Source: Clostridiales bacterium (lineage in GTDB: Bacteria > Bacillota > Clostridia > Lachnospirales > Lachnospiraceae). Taken from it: a stretch of DNA of 6,133 bases. This document shows positions 6,028 through 6,133 of the stretch, in pieces (the first letter of the stretch is position 1; every line of letters begins with the position of its first letter). The notes beneath the pieces were generated by a model, which saw only the letters and a list, made by a program, of their open reading frames with translations, searched no databases and had not been told where the DNA came from. Location of the stretch: positions 1 through 6,133 of the forward strand of contig DXXQ01000091.1 of assembly GCA_019416265.1 (NCBI GenBank), read 5' to 3'. A program made the translations under genes and the position numbers.

Positions 6028-6070
6028 ACATATGGTTGCTTTTAAGAACAAAGCATGTTATACTATATGT
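6028..6070 (+). repeat. Imperfect dyad covering the tnpA promoter
   Basis: ACATAT (6028-6033) pairs with ATATGT (6065-6070), and TGCTTT (6037-6042) pairs with AAAGCA (6050-6055) around a 7-base loop. The sides are unequal (3 and 9 unpaired bases). It spans the -35 and -10 boxes and ends directly at the tnpA ATG. It could be a second candidate for the IS subterminal palindrome or a regulatory fold; AT-rich chance pairing cannot be excluded. Confidence 0.4.
6036..6064 (+). promoter_or_regulatory. Putative tnpA promoter with extended -10
   Basis: The -35 box is TTGCTT (6036-6041). A 17-base spacer separates it from -10 TATACT (6059-6064), preceded by TG (6056-6057). The predicted start falls at about 6070-6072, on the tnpA ATG itself, so transcripts from this promoter would be leaderless or nearly so. 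Confidence 0.6.
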
Positions 6071-6133
6071 ATGAAAGAAAATTTAATACATGCACGTACT
6101 TGTGTATATAATATCAACTACCATGTGGTATGG
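6071..6133 (+). CDS. tnpA: IS200/IS605-family transposase TnpA, N-terminal part (3' end outside window)
   Basis: Twenty-one codons are visible before the window ends. The residues RTCVYNINYHVVW match the typical first beta-strand of the Y1 (HUH) single-strand transposases of IS200/IS605 elements, where a VYN-NYH-VW pattern precedes the basic KYRR segment. The HUH pair and catalytic Tyr lie downstream, outside the window, so activity cannot be judged. TnpA cuts and rejoins hairpin-marked IS ends as single-stranded DNA. No ribosome binding site precedes the ATG at 6071; weak translation is usual for this family. An in-frame ATG at 6032 would add 13 residues but also lacks a ribosome binding site and would lie upstream of the -10 box, so 6071 is preferred. 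The gene reads away from the broken minus-strand gene. Confidence 0.85.
   Translation, partial: MKENLIHARTCVYNINYHVVW

Overview
The window looks like chromosomal DNA from a low-to-mid GC Firmicute, most likely class Clostridia and plausibly Lachnospiraceae. The grounds are the strong AGGAGG-type ribosome binding sites, TTGACA/TATAAT-type promoters with 17-bp spacers, an MetRS with a C-terminal tRNA-binding domain, and a manganese-type riboswitch in front of a P-type cation ATPase. The genus cannot be set from the sequence alone.

Layout, left to right on the + strand: (1) positions 1-436 are the last 144 codons of an AT-rich ABC-transporter ATPase that begins outside the window. (2) Positions 437-563 hold an imperfect hairpin, a strong extended -10 promoter and the ribosome binding site for metG. 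(3) metG (564-2519) encodes a full-length methionyl-tRNA synthetase. (4) Positions 2520-2808 hold a near-consensus promoter, a yybP-ykoY (Mn2+) riboswitch aptamer and a strong intrinsic terminator whose 5' arm overlaps the aptamer's closing helix. (5) Positions 2809-5412 encode a complete P2-type cation-transporting ATPase, followed by its own terminator.

The right end (5500-6133) is accessory DNA. A minus-strand reading frame of about 120-148 codons ends at 5569 and has its own minus-strand terminator, but it has no usable start codon, so it appears to be a broken gene. Next to it lies the left end of an IS200/IS605-family element: a 12-bp tandem repeat, a small hairpin, a dyad over a promoter, and the first 21 codons of tnpA, which runs off the window at 6133. 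The simplest reading is that the insertion sequence landed in, or next to, the 5' part of the minus-strand gene.

The most informative unit is the riboswitch plus ATPase. In known systems Mn2+ binding stabilises the aptamer's P1 helix. Here 8 nt of P1 (2683-2690) are also needed for the terminator stem, so Mn2+ should switch the pump on. The pump keeps the ion-site residues equivalent to SERCA site II and has replaced two key site I acids (Gly and Arg where SERCA has Glu771 and Glu908). This suggests one ion per cycle, as in Listeria LMCA1, and a job in Mn2+ and/or Ca2+ efflux. metG has no terminator of its own, so its transcripts would run into the riboswitch terminator. I see no wholly new system here; the parts worth a second look are the switch geometry, the pump's ion sites and the disrupted gene at the IS junction.
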